Source: Pelosinus fermentans (GTDB lineage: Bacteria; Bacillota; Negativicutes; DSM-13327). From it: 21,929 nt of DNA. Positions 15,093-21,929 of the stretch are shown piece by piece; within the stretch, counting starts at the first letter, position 1; each line of letters begins with the position of its first letter. The stretch is taken from contig DJJR01000006.1 in the NCBI GenBank assembly GCA_002434245.1, positions 1,323-23,251 of the forward strand. Reading direction: 5' to 3'. Both the position numbers and the translations under genes were made by a program. The notes below the pieces were generated by a model. It was given only the letters and a program-made list of their open reading frames with translations, ran no database searches and was not told where the DNA came from.

Positions 15093-16451
15093 ATGTGCAG
15101 AATAGCAGTAGCAGGAACAGGTTATGTCGGTTTAGTAGCAGGCGTATGTTTTGCCGAAGTCGGTCATCAGGTTACCTGTGTGGATATAGATGAGAATAAA
15201 ATAAATCTAATGAAACAAGGAATCTCTCCAATATATGAAGTAGGTTTGGAAGAATTGATGCAAAAAAATTATGCGAATGGCAGACTTAATTATACTATTG
15301 ATTACAAATCAGCCTATAAGGATGCAGATGTTATCTTTATCGGGGTAGGAACGCCGGAGTTGTCTGATGGTTCTGCTAATTTGTCCTATATAGCAACAGT
15401 TGCAAGGCAGATAGCAGAAATAATAGAAAAAGACTGCCTTGTTGTTGTGAAATCAACAGTCCCTGTCGGTACCAATGATAAGGTCGAGCAGTTTATTCAT
15501 GATTTTTTACCTCATGATGGAGAAATTCTAATTGGAAATGGATCTGGTGCAGATAAGAAGATCAGAGTTGAGGTAGCATCAAACCCTGAATTTTTAGCCC
15601 AAGGTTCTGCAATACATGATACGCTACATGCTGCAAGGATTATTATCGGAACAGAAAGTAAGTGGGCTGAAGAAATACTTAACAAGATATATAAACCATT
15701 TAATTTACCTATTGTTTCAGTAAACAGAAAATCTGCGGAAATGATTAAGTATGCATCAAATGACTTCCTTGCACTTAAAATATCCTACATGAATGATATT
15801 GGCAACCTTTGTGAACTAGTAGGTGCTGATATTCAGGATGTTGCAAAAGGCATGAGCTTTGATGAGCGTATTGGGAGTAAGTTCTTAAATGCCGGTATTG
15901 GCTATGGAGGATCATGTTTTCCTAAAGATACAAAGGCATTAGAGTATTTAGCAAAACAGCATGGCTATGACCTTAGAACAGTGAAGGCAACTATTGATGT
16001 AAATACAGATCAAAAGACTATGTTATACAAGAAAGCGTGTAAAAGACTCATTACTTTTAATGGTCTGAAAGTAGCTGTGCTTGGTTTAACATTTAAACCC
16101 GGAACCGATGATTTAAGAGAAGCACCATCTCTTGAGAATGTGCCGCTATTATTAGAACAAGGTGCAGAGGTTTATGCGTATGACCCTGTGGGGGTAAACA
16201 ATTTTAAAAAGTATTATCCAGAAGGACAAAAGAAGAGAGGAATTATCAAGTATGCTGAGAATATTCAAGAAACCTTAGAAGGTGCTAATGTTTGCTTTAT
16301 CTTTACTGAGTGGGGTGAGATTAAGGAAGTTACGCCAAAAGAGTATAAGAAGCTGATGAAAACTCCTTTGGTATATGATGGTAGGAATATCTATAGGAGT
16401 AAAGATATGAAAGAGGCGGGAGTAGAGTATTATTCTATTGGGAGAAAGTAA
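15093..16451 (+). CDS. ugd: UDP-glucose 6-dehydrogenase
   Basis: A 452-residue UDP-glucose/GDP-mannose dehydrogenase family enzyme. ATG 15093 follows AAAGGAAGG (15078-15086). NAD-binding GTGYVGLVAG (8-17); NPEFLAQGSAIHD (164-176); central EMIKYASNDFLALKIS (216-231); catalytic cysteine C275 in GYGGSCFPKD (270-279); C-terminal UDP-binding GLTFKPGTDDLREAPS. All family landmarks are present and the length is normal. Reaction: UDP-glucose plus 2 NAD+ to UDP-glucuronate, in the cytoplasm. The next gene, 42 bases on, encodes a probable UDP-glucuronate 4-epimerase, so the pair supplies uronic-acid donors and the polymer is likely acidic. GDP-mannose dehydrogenase activity is a less likely alternative given that neighbour. 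Confidence 0.92.
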   Translation: MCRIAVAGTGYVGLVAGVCFAEVGHQVTCVDIDENKINLMKQGISPIYEVGLEELMQKNYANGRLNYTIDYKSAYKDADVIFIGVGTPELSDGSANLSYIATVARQIAEIIEKDCLVVVKSTVPVGTNDKVEQFIHDFLPHDGEILIGNGSGADKKIRVEVASNPEFLAQGSAIHDTLHAARIIIGTESKWAEEILNKIYKPFNLPIVSVNRKSAEMIKYASNDFLALKISYMNDIGNLCELVGADIQDVAKGMSFDERIGSKFLNAGIGYGGSCFPKDTKALEYLAKQHGYDLRTVKATIDVNTDQKTMLYKKACKRLITFNGLKVAVLGLTFKPGTDDLREAPSLENVPLLLEQGAEVYAYDPVGVNNFKKYYPEGQKKRGIIKYAENIQETLEGANVCFIFTEWGEIKEVTPKEYKKLMKTPLVYDGRNIYRSKDMKEAGVEYYSIGRK

Positions 16452-16493
16452 ACCCTGTAGATATTTTTCTTAGTATAAAGGAGTCGAAGAAAA

Positions 16494-17525
16494 GTGGAAT
16501 GCAAACCTTTAAATACAAATAAGATATATCTTATCACTGGAGCGGCAGGCTTTATTGGCTACTTCTTATCTAGGAGGCTGCTGGAACAAGGCTGTCGGGT
16601 CATTGGGATTGATAATATAAATGATTATTATGACATAAATCTCAAGTATACACGTTTAGAGTTGCTCAAGCCTTTTGAAAAGTTTACCTTTATCAAAGAT
16701 GATATCTCAGATAAGGCTATGATTATGAATACTTTTGAAGAGTATAAGCCAAATATTGTGGTTAATCTAGCCGCTCAGGCTGGAGTGCGTTATTCAATAG
16801 AGAAACCAGATGTATATATCCAAAGCAATATCATCGGCTTTTTTAATATTCTCGAAGCTTGTAGATTTTGTCCTGTAGACCACCTTGTTTACGCATCATC
16901 CAGCTCTGTTTATGGCGCAAACAAAAAAATACCGTTTCTGGAAACAGATTTTGTGGACAATCCTGTCTCACTCTATGCGGCCACGAAAAAGTCAAATGAA
17001 TTGATGGCCTATACTTACAGTCACCTCTATAAGATTCCCGCTACTGGGTTACGATTTTTTACTGTATATGGCCCAATGGGTCGACCCGATATGGCGTATT
17101 TCGGATTCACTCAGAAATATTTTGCCGGAGAGCCAATTAGGATCTTCAACAACGGTGATTTCGAGAACGATCTTTATCGTGATTTCACATATGTTGATGA
17201 CATTGTGGAGGGGATTGGTCGACTTCTTTGTAATTCTCCTGTAGGAGGTAATATTGCGCCTCATCAAGTTTTCAATATAGGGAATAACAGTCCTGAGAAG
17301 TTAATGGCATTTATCGAAACGTTAGAGAAGTGCTTGAGCAAAGTTATTGGCAGAGAGGTAGTATTTGATAAGACTTTTGAGCCTATCAAGTCAGGCGATG
17401 TACCTGCTACCTTCGCCTCTACTGATTTATTGCAGCAAGCTGTAGGGTTTAAGCCTAGAACAAGAATAGAAGATGGTCTGCAGAGATTTGCTGATTGGTA
17501 CTGTGAGTATTATAAAGTAAAATAA
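16494..17525 (+). CDS. UDP-glucuronate 4-epimerase-like SDR
   Basis: A 343-residue extended SDR starting at GTG 16494 after AAAGGAG (16478-16484). Rossmann motif TGAAGFIG (15-22), IGIDNINDYYD (37-47), NLAAQAGVRYS (91-101), SSSSVYG (135-141), active-site Y161 and K165 in YAATKKS, and TGLRFFTVYGP typical of the GAE/CapI/LpsL subfamily. These convert UDP-glucuronate to UDP-galacturonate with bound NAD+. The preceding gene makes UDP-glucuronate, which supports the assignment; UDP-glucose 4-epimerase or dTDP-glucose dehydratase activity fits the motifs less well. About 160 bases separate it from the polymerase gene, with a candidate promoter between. Confidence 0.88.
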   Translation: MECKPLNTNKIYLITGAAGFIGYFLSRRLLEQGCRVIGIDNINDYYDINLKYTRLELLKPFEKFTFIKDDISDKAMIMNTFEEYKPNIVVNLAAQAGVRYSIEKPDVYIQSNIIGFFNILEACRFCPVDHLVYASSSSVYGANKKIPFLETDFVDNPVSLYAATKKSNELMAYTYSHLYKIPATGLRFFTVYGPMGRPDMAYFGFTQKYFAGEPIRIFNNGDFENDLYRDFTYVDDIVEGIGRLLCNSPVGGNIAPHQVFNIGNNSPEKLMAFIETLEKCLSKVIGREVVFDKTFEPIKSGDVPATFASTDLLQQAVGFKPRTRIEDGLQRFADWYCEYYKVK

Positions 17526-17619
17526 AGGTCTACTGTTCACGGATAATTAAACTGCATATTAACAACTATGTGTTTTAATGGTTAAAGGAAATATATCATG
17601 TCTGATGTAGACAGACACG

Positions 17620-17645
17620 TTGACTTCAAGAGAAGCTTCTATAAT
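17620..17645 (+). promoter_or_regulatory. Candidate promoter before the polymerase gene
   Basis: A perfect TATAAT at 17640-17645 follows TTGACT (17620-17625), but the spacer is only 14 bases. A 10-bp palindrome AGAAGCTTCT (17631-17640) lies between the boxes, and TGTCTG (17599-17604) with CAGACA (17612-17617) forms a second inverted repeat just upstream. The short spacing lowers confidence unless an activator bends or twists this DNA. Confidence 0.3.
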
Positions 17646-17684
17646 TAGTGAATTTAGTACAATAAAAATAAGAAGGTGCTATTA

Positions 17685-18965
17685 TTGATTCTAGCATGGA
17701 TTGGATTATTTATAGAAATAATAATAGTGGGGATATTATCCCCTCTTATTAAAGACGACGAAGTGACAGCTGTCTGTCTAATTGCTGTCAATATGGTATT
17801 AGTAATGCTAAGTATTACTAAATATCAGCCGTTTTTCAGAGTAGTATTTTGTTTTACCTATATATTAAGACTGGGGGTAATGTACTGGGATATATACGCC
17901 AGAAAGATATTTGTCTTTCCAAATTATAATACTGATGCGATAGGTTATTTCCAAGCCGCAACTTCAGTAGCTACAAACTTGGATTTACTAACCAATGATA
18001 TATATGGAGGCATTTATTCAAAACTGGTAGGAATAATATTTTATTTTACGGGTGCCGAAGAATTATTTGCGCAATACATTAATGTGCTTTTAGGCCTTAC
18101 TACAGTAGTTATTTTTTATAAAATTTTGGTCTTACTAGAAATAAATAGTAGAAAGATAAAATTCTGTGTTGCCTTACTCGCCTTTTTCCCTAATTCAATT
18201 ATATATTCTACATTCTTGATTAGGGAAAGTGTTGTAACTATGTTTGCAATATTATCTATTTATTCTTTTGTAAAATGGCATAAAGATGAAAGTAGTAGTA
18301 ATTTTCTTCAATCAATTATCTATTTATTCATAGCATGTTCTTTTCATGCAGGAGCAATCGGTATTTTTGCTGGTTATATTTTTATGTATATGTTCTATAG
18401 GCATAAAAATAATAATTTAGAATTTAATAGAAAAACTATTGTGTATTTTATAATTTTTGTTTTGATTAGCTTGTTGGTATTTACGAAGTTTAGTGAAATT
18501 TTATTGACTAAATTCAGTGGAATGAATGAAATTGATGATATATATGGCCAAGCTAACCATAGAAAAGGCAATGCTGCATATCTTGTAAACATGAGTATTG
18601 ATTCTTTAGAGACATTAATTTTATATGGTCCAATTAGAATGTTTTACTTTCTAACATCACCATTGCCTATGGATTGGCGTGGTATAGGTGATATATGTGC
18701 ATTTTTTATGGATTCATTATTATATCTAGGCATAATTATTTATAGTGTATTCAATCGAAGATATATATACAAAAATCCTATTTGTATTAGTATCCTTATA
18801 ATGATATTAAGCGTTTCTTTTTTATTTGGGATTGGTGTTTCAAATTCTGGAACGGCAATGCGCCATAGAACTAAAATAGTTTCGGTTTTTATTATTTATT
18901 ATGCAATAATATCTGATACTAAAAGAAAGTTCGGCGGCGGTAATATGTCAATAGATAAAAAGTAG
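17685..18965 (+). CDS. Wzy-like polysaccharide polymerase (EpsG/O-antigen polymerase type)
   Basis: A polytopic membrane protein of about 426 residues with some 10-11 hydrophobic segments, a hydrophilic loop carrying Asn/Asp (HRKGNAAYL), and RESVVTMFAILSIYSF followed by a CSFHAGAIG segment, a pattern common in EpsG-like polymerases. I prefer TTG 17685 to the in-frame GTG 17676, because AGAAGGTG (17671-17678) gives a ribosome binding site at the right distance only for TTG. Role: joins flipped repeat units at the periplasmic face, block-wise with the Wzz-like protein. Polymerases diverge so much that the call rests on topology and the otherwise missing Wzy. Base composition is very AT-rich. 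The insertion-sequence remnant begins 5 bases past the stop. Confidence 0.75.
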   Translation: MILAWIGLFIEIIIVGILSPLIKDDEVTAVCLIAVNMVLVMLSITKYQPFFRVVFCFTYILRLGVMYWDIYARKIFVFPNYNTDAIGYFQAATSVATNLDLLTNDIYGGIYSKLVGIIFYFTGAEELFAQYINVLLGLTTVVIFYKILVLLEINSRKIKFCVALLAFFPNSIIYSTFLIRESVVTMFAILSIYSFVKWHKDESSSNFLQSIIYLFIACSFHAGAIGIFAGYIFMYMFYRHKNNNLEFNRKTIVYFIIFVLISLLVFTKFSEILLTKFSGMNEIDDIYGQANHRKGNAAYLVNMSIDSLETLILYGPIRMFYFLTSPLPMDWRGIGDICAFFMDSLLYLGIIIYSVFNRRYIYKNPICISILIMILSVSFLFGIGVSNSGTAMRHRTKIVSVFIIYYAIISDTKRKFGGGNMSIDKK

Positions 18966-18969
18966 AAAA

Positions 18970-20026
18970 CAGGGCATGTTCATGAAAAAACAGTAAGATA
19001 GAAAAAGGAAAATGCAGGTAGAGAATCAAAATAAAGTAATGAGGTGAAGAAAATGGAGAATCTCATTACAATTTTAGAAAAAGTACCAGATCCAAGACAA
19101 GCTTGGAAGATCAAATATAAACTGTCGGATATTTTACTTATTTGTTTGCTAGCAGTAACTTGCAATGCCAACAGTGCTTTGGAAATTCACGATTTTGCAT
19201 TGGCCAGAACTCAATGGCTACAAAAGTTCCTGCCACTAGAAAATGGAATACCTAGTCGCTTAACTTTTGCGAGAGTCTTACAGTTGCTTTCAGCCAAAAC
19301 CTTTGCGATCTTTTTTACTCAAATAATGTCTGCCGTCGAAGCAACAAGTAAAGGGCGTGTGGTAGCTCTTGATGGGAAAGCCCTTGCTAGTACCTATCAC
19401 AAGGAAGGAAGAAAAGGACTCGTCTATATGATTGGCGCTTGGTGCAGCGAAAATAAGCTCTCCTTGGCTCAAGTAAAAACCCATGACAAAAGCAATGAAA
19501 TTACAGCGATTCCCGAATTTTTAGATCTTCTGGATCTAAAAGATGCTATCGTAACGATGGATGCCATGGGATGCTAGAAAGAAATCGTGAAAAAGATTAT
19601 AAAAGAGAAAAAAGCTGATTATTTGATCGGACTTAAAGGGAATCAGGGAACGATGTATCGGGAGTTCTTAGAATATGCGTAGTCGATTCGAAATGATCCA
19701 CAGGAAAAAGATTCCTATAAAATGTACCGAACCATTGAAAAAGGACATGGAAGAATTGAGGAACGCAAGTACTACCTGTTCCGAGATTTGGACTGGTTGC
19801 CGAGAAAAAAGAGTGGATCGGACTTGCAGGCCTCTTACTTACAGAGAGTCGTCGAACGGATCTCAAAAGTGGGAAGGAAAGCCAAATCGAAATTCGTCTC
19901 TACATCACCAGCATGAAGGGGAATGTGCAGGAAGTAGCTCAAGCATCTCGAATCCATTGGGGAATTGAAAATAATCTACACTGGGTGCTGGACGTGGGGT
20001 TTCGAGAAGACGACTGGCAAACACGG
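18970..20026 (+). mobile_element. ISAs1-family insertion sequence, decayed and missing its right end
   Basis: Contains a broken ISAs1-type transposase gene. The left end is probably CAGGGCATGTTCATG at 18970, since ISAs1-family inverted repeats commonly begin CAGGG. No matching right end was found: homology to the transposase stops near 20026, before the usual C-terminal NAPENLAxLRHIALNLL block, and REP-like sequence begins within about 10 bases. The element is dead. Confidence 0.75.
19053..20026 (+). pseudogene. ISAs1-family (H-repeat-type) DDE transposase, broken
   Basis: ATG 19053 follows GAGGTGA (19041-19047). The N-terminal part reads VPDPRQAWKIKYKLSDIL, ALDGKALAST (catalytic Asp), then ITAIPEFLDLLDLKDAIVTM with DAMGC before an in-frame TAG at 19575-19577 where relatives have Gln. 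Reading on gives KKADYLIGLKGNQGTMYREF and a second TAG at 19678-19680, again likely Gln. The frame then shifts in an A-run (19805-19810, one A short), after which KEWIGLAGLL and later SRIHWGIENNLHWVLDVGFR (catalytic Glu region) continue to about 20026. The normal protein is around 370-380 residues; the end is lost. Two nonsense codons, one frameshift and a truncation make it non-functional. Confidence 0.88.
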
Positions 20027-20035
20027 CTGAACCTG

Positions 20036-20062
20036 AGAGTCAGGGGACGGTTCGTTGACTCT
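20036..20062 (+). repeat. REP-like palindrome at the 5' end of the RAYT unit
   Basis: AGAGTCA (20036-20042) and TGACTCT (20056-20062) are exact reverse complements around a GC-rich centre containing GGGGACGGTTC, the layout of REP hairpins associated with RAYT transposases. Its right arm overlaps the -35 box of the transposase promoter. The reverse complement begins GAGTC-N3-GAACC, which reappears at 20913-20925. Confidence 0.65.
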
Positions 20063-20083
20063 TCGGAATAGAAGTGATATAAT
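20055..20083 (+). promoter_or_regulatory. Strong sigma-A-type promoter for the RAYT gene
   Basis: TTGACT (20055-20060), 17-base spacer, perfect TATAAT (20078-20083). This is the best promoter in the window. The -35 lies in the right arm of the REP palindrome, so a protein that binds REP DNA, such as the transposase itself, could compete with RNA polymerase. It is 31 bases from the ATG and could read through toward the glycosyltransferase gene at 20958. Confidence 0.75.
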
Positions 20084-20113
20084 GACCTTTAAAGAAAAGA
20101 GGGAGAGATTTCC

Positions 20114-20914
20114 ATGCCAAGAGAAGGTAGGCGATTAAGCGAAAGTAAAATTTATCATATAATGATCCGAGGGAATGAGAGAAAATATATATTTCTTGAT
20201 GATGAAGATAAAAAGCGCTTTATAGAGATCTTAAATGAAAAAAATAAGGAGCGAAAGTTTGCTATCTATGCTTATTGCTTAATGGATAACCATGTACATA
20301 TCCTTATCAATGAAGGTATCGATGAAATAGGAAAGATCATGAAAAGAATCAATATAAGCTACGCCTACTATTTCAATAAAAAATATGATCGAATAGGGCA
20401 TTTATTTCAAGATCGATTTAAGAGCGAAGGAATTGAAAATGATGCATATCTCTTGTCAGTAATAAGATATATACATAACAATCCAGTAAAAGCAGGTATG
20501 GTGAAAAGTGTAGAAGAATACAAGTGGAGTAGCTATGCTATTTATACTGAGATAAAAAATCAAAACAGTAGCATAGATAAACGTTTTATTCTCGAAATGT
20601 TTTCAGATGATATTAAGAAAGCAATTGGAATTTTTATAGACTACTCAAAAATGCAGGATGATGGACATCAGTTCATGGATTTACAAGAAGAGAATGTGGC
20701 AGAGAAAGCGATTCAAACTGAAAATCAAGCAAAAGAATGGCTTATGCATTATCTAGATAAACATAATATCAATATCAGTGATCTAAAAAATCGTCAGCAG
20801 AAAGATCTACGACGTGAGATGATTAGCATACTGAGAAGAGACTCAAACTTATCAATTCGTCAAATTGCTAAATCATTGGACATAGATAGAAATGTAGTTC
20901 AAAGAATAAAGTGA
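20114..20914 (+). CDS. REP-associated tyrosine transposase (Y1_Tnp, RAYT) with C-terminal extension
   Basis: A 266-residue intact HUH-type transposase, ATG 20114 after GGGAG (20101-20105). N-terminal MPREGRRLSESKIYHIMIRGN (first residues of the family core), metal-binding HUH in MDNHVHIL (H60, H62), GHLFQDRFKSE (95-105), and the probable nucleophile Y119 in RYIHNNPVKAGM, ending the core with WSSY (138-141). Family role: single-strand cleavage and joining at REP hairpins. Residues past about 145 form a long extension ending in a helix-turn-helix-like part (SILRRDSNLSIRQIAKSLDI then DRNVVQRIK), not found in short E. coli-type RAYTs. It is flanked by REP-like inverted sequences and lies between a dead insertion sequence and a glycosyltransferase gene. 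No lesion is visible, so it may be active. Confidence 0.88.
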   Translation: MPREGRRLSESKIYHIMIRGNERKYIFLDDEDKKRFIEILNEKNKERKFAIYAYCLMDNHVHILINEGIDEIGKIMKRINISYAYYFNKKYDRIGHLFQDRFKSEGIENDAYLLSVIRYIHNNPVKAGMVKSVEEYKWSSYAIYTEIKNQNSSIDKRFILEMFSDDIKKAIGIFIDYSKMQDDGHQFMDLQEENVAEKAIQTENQAKEWLMHYLDKHNINISDLKNRQQKDLRREMISILRRDSNLSIRQIAKSLDIDRNVVQRIK

Positions 20915-20936
20915 GTCTTAGAACCTGCATATGCAG
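20913..20936 (+). repeat. Partial REP-like copy and palindrome at the 3' end of the RAYT gene
   Basis: GAGTC at 20913-20917 and GAACC at 20921-20925, three bases apart, match the start of the reverse complement of the 20036-20062 REP (GAGTC-N3-GAACC). This copy overlaps the RAYT stop codon (20912-20914). It then diverges into a 12-bp palindrome, CTGCATATGCAG (20925-20936). It probably marks the right end of the RAYT unit. Confidence 0.5.
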
Positions 20937-20957
20937 CAGAAAGGATAGGTCGAAACG

Positions 20958-21872
20958 TTGTTTACAGTAGCTTTAATCATCCCAACCCTGAATGGCGGAC
21001 AACGATTTGAACAGTTGTTAGCTTCTATCTCAAGTCAGCTATATAAACCTTACCGAAAAATTGTTATTGATTCGGCATCAAGAGATCAAACTGTTAAGGT
21101 CGCGAAGGGGTTTGAATTTGAAGTGGTTTCAATTTCCCGTGATGCTTTTAATCATGGTCGAACTCGCCAGCAGGGCGCAGAAATGGTTGAAGATGCTGAT
21201 ATTATAATGTTTCTTACTCAAGATGCTGTTTTAGCCGATTCGGAAGCATTATCTAAACTTGTTTCCTGTTTTTCCAATTCAGATGTTGGAGCAGCCTATG
21301 GGAGACAACTGCCATATGTTGATTCTACGCCTCTAGAAGCACATGCACGTTTATTTAATTACACTGCTGATAGTAGGGTGAAGTCTTTACAGGATGCACC
21401 AAAAATAGGAATTAAAACAGCATTTATCTCCAATTCCTTTGCTGCTTATCGTCGTTCGGCTTTGATGAGCATCGGAGGTTTTCCATCGGATACGATTTTA
21501 GGTGAAGATACCTATGTAGCAGCAAAGATGCTTTTAAATGGTTGGAAAATTGCCTACTGCGCAGAGGCTGAAGTGTATCACTCCCACAATTATTCTTTTA
21601 TCCAAGAATTTAAGCGTTATTTTGATATTGGCGTATTTCAATCTCGTGAGTCTTGGATACGGGAGAAATTTGGAAAAGCAGAAGGTGAAGGTTTTCGTTA
21701 TGTGATTTCGGAATGGAAATATTTGTGGAGCCATCATCATAAATCTAGTATTCCGGCGGCTTTTTTACGTACTGTAGCGAAATACTTTGGCTATAAATTG
21801 GGATTGATCGAGGATATACTTCCCATTTCTCTTAAGCGAATGATAAGTATGCATCATCGATATTGGAAATAA
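20958..21872 (+). CDS. Glycosyltransferase family 2, rhamnosyltransferase-like
   Basis: A 304-residue GT-A inverting glycosyltransferase. The start is TTG 20958, placed by the motif ALIIPTLNGG at residues 5-14 and by nearby AGAAAGGA (20938-20945) or AGGT (20947-20950). DSASRDQT (38-45), FNHGRTRQQG (64-73) and MFLTQDAV (89-96) with QDA in place of the usual DxD are typical of RfbN/WbbL-like rhamnosyltransferases, as is GEDTYVAAKMLLNGWKIAY (182-200). The middle and C-terminus continue normally, so it looks complete. No dTDP-rhamnose genes (rmlBACD) are in the window; they would have to lie elsewhere. Bases 21873-21929 after it hold only an imperfect hairpin (CACAC 21886-21890, GTGTG 21896-21900) without a T-run. 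Confidence 0.85.
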   Translation: MFTVALIIPTLNGGQRFEQLLASISSQLYKPYRKIVIDSASRDQTVKVAKGFEFEVVSISRDAFNHGRTRQQGAEMVEDADIIMFLTQDAVLADSEALSKLVSCFSNSDVGAAYGRQLPYVDSTPLEAHARLFNYTADSRVKSLQDAPKIGIKTAFISNSFAAYRRSALMSIGGFPSDTILGEDTYVAAKMLLNGWKIAYCAEAEVYHSHNYSFIQEFKRYFDIGVFQSRESWIREKFGKAEGEGFRYVISEWKYLWSHHHKSSIPAAFLRTVAKYFGYKLGLIEDILPISLKRMISMHHRYWK

Positions 21873-21929
21873 CGAGAGGGGCTGCCACACTAGTGGTGTG
21901 CTACCCGTCAAGAGGACAATAAAAAATAA

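Larger units (their letters stand above)
20036..20925 (+). mobile_element. REP-associated tyrosine transposase unit (RAYT flanked by REP-like ends)
   Basis: A single-gene unit: REP-like palindrome, strong promoter, RAYT gene, and a partial inverted REP copy that overlaps the gene's stop codon. Its left boundary abuts the truncated ISAs1 element, so it either inserted into that element or marks the edge of the deletion that removed its right end. Confidence 0.6.

Noticed and set aside
19675..19968. Separate + strand open frames inside the insertion-sequence remnant
   Set aside because: They are pieces or shadow frames of the broken ISAs1 transposase, not independent genes.
21886..21900. CACAC/GTGTG hairpin after the GT2 gene as a terminator
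   Set aside because: The stem is short and imperfect beyond 5 bp and no T-run follows, so a terminator is not supported.
1..21929. CRISPR array, tRNA or rRNA genes, or a LoaP/NusG-type antiterminator gene
   Set aside because: No regularly spaced direct repeats, no tRNA-like cloverleaf and no NusG-like reading frame were seen in the window.

Overview
The window is most of an exopolysaccharide or capsule locus from a low-GC bacterium. Gram-positive-type genes (a separate Wzz-like co-polymerase and a BY-kinase with a tyrosine tail, as in Bacillus eps loci) sit beside an outer-membrane Wzi-family beta-barrel and a Wza-like export protein. That mix fits a diderm Firmicute of the Negativicutes (Sporomusa/Pelosinus type). 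This is an inference from gene content; there is no rRNA or housekeeping marker here. All genes lie on the + strand.

Layout. 145-1689: Wzi-like outer-membrane protein with its own terminator. 1875-2233: a small transcription unit with a promoter, a 67-residue protein of unknown function, and a perfect 31-bp stem-loop with a T-run. 2324-5155: export and chain-length block (Poly_export/SLBB protein, Wzz-like protein, BY-kinase). 5156-5505: a non-coding gap that ends with a degenerate second copy of the kinase gene's 3' end. 5506-8984: a dehydratase, phosphoglycosyl transferase and SDR module that probably makes and loads the first sugar. 8986-14740: two GT4 glycosyltransferases, a TupA-like ATP-grasp protein, a Wzx flippase and a hexapeptide acyltransferase, with a 413-bp gap of coding-like debris after the first GT4. 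14741-15092: a hairpin-rich non-coding stretch. 15093-17525: UDP-glucose dehydrogenase and UDP-glucuronate 4-epimerase-like genes (UDP-GlcA, UDP-GalA supply). 17685-18965: Wzy-like polymerase. 18970-20925: mobile-element debris, namely a decayed and 3'-truncated ISAs1-family element abutting a REP-associated tyrosine transposase (RAYT) between REP-like repeats. 20958-21872: a GT2 rhamnosyltransferase-like gene.

Together the genes describe a Wzx/Wzy-type pathway. A sugar-1-phosphate is placed on undecaprenyl phosphate, GT4/GT2 enzymes extend it, acyl and possibly amino-acid groups decorate it, Wzx flips it and the polytopic protein polymerises it. The Wzz/BY-kinase pair sets length, and the Poly_export protein and Wzi handle export and surface attachment. 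Uronic acids from the Ugd/epimerase pair would make the polymer acidic.

The least explained parts are the non-coding ones: the 31-bp palindrome, the gap between the kinase and dehydratase genes (the position where Bacillus eps operons carry the EAR antitermination RNA), the hairpin-rich leader of the dehydrogenase gene, and the RAYT/REP unit at the edge of the dead insertion sequence. About half of the genes (9 of 19 by my reading) start with GTG or TTG.
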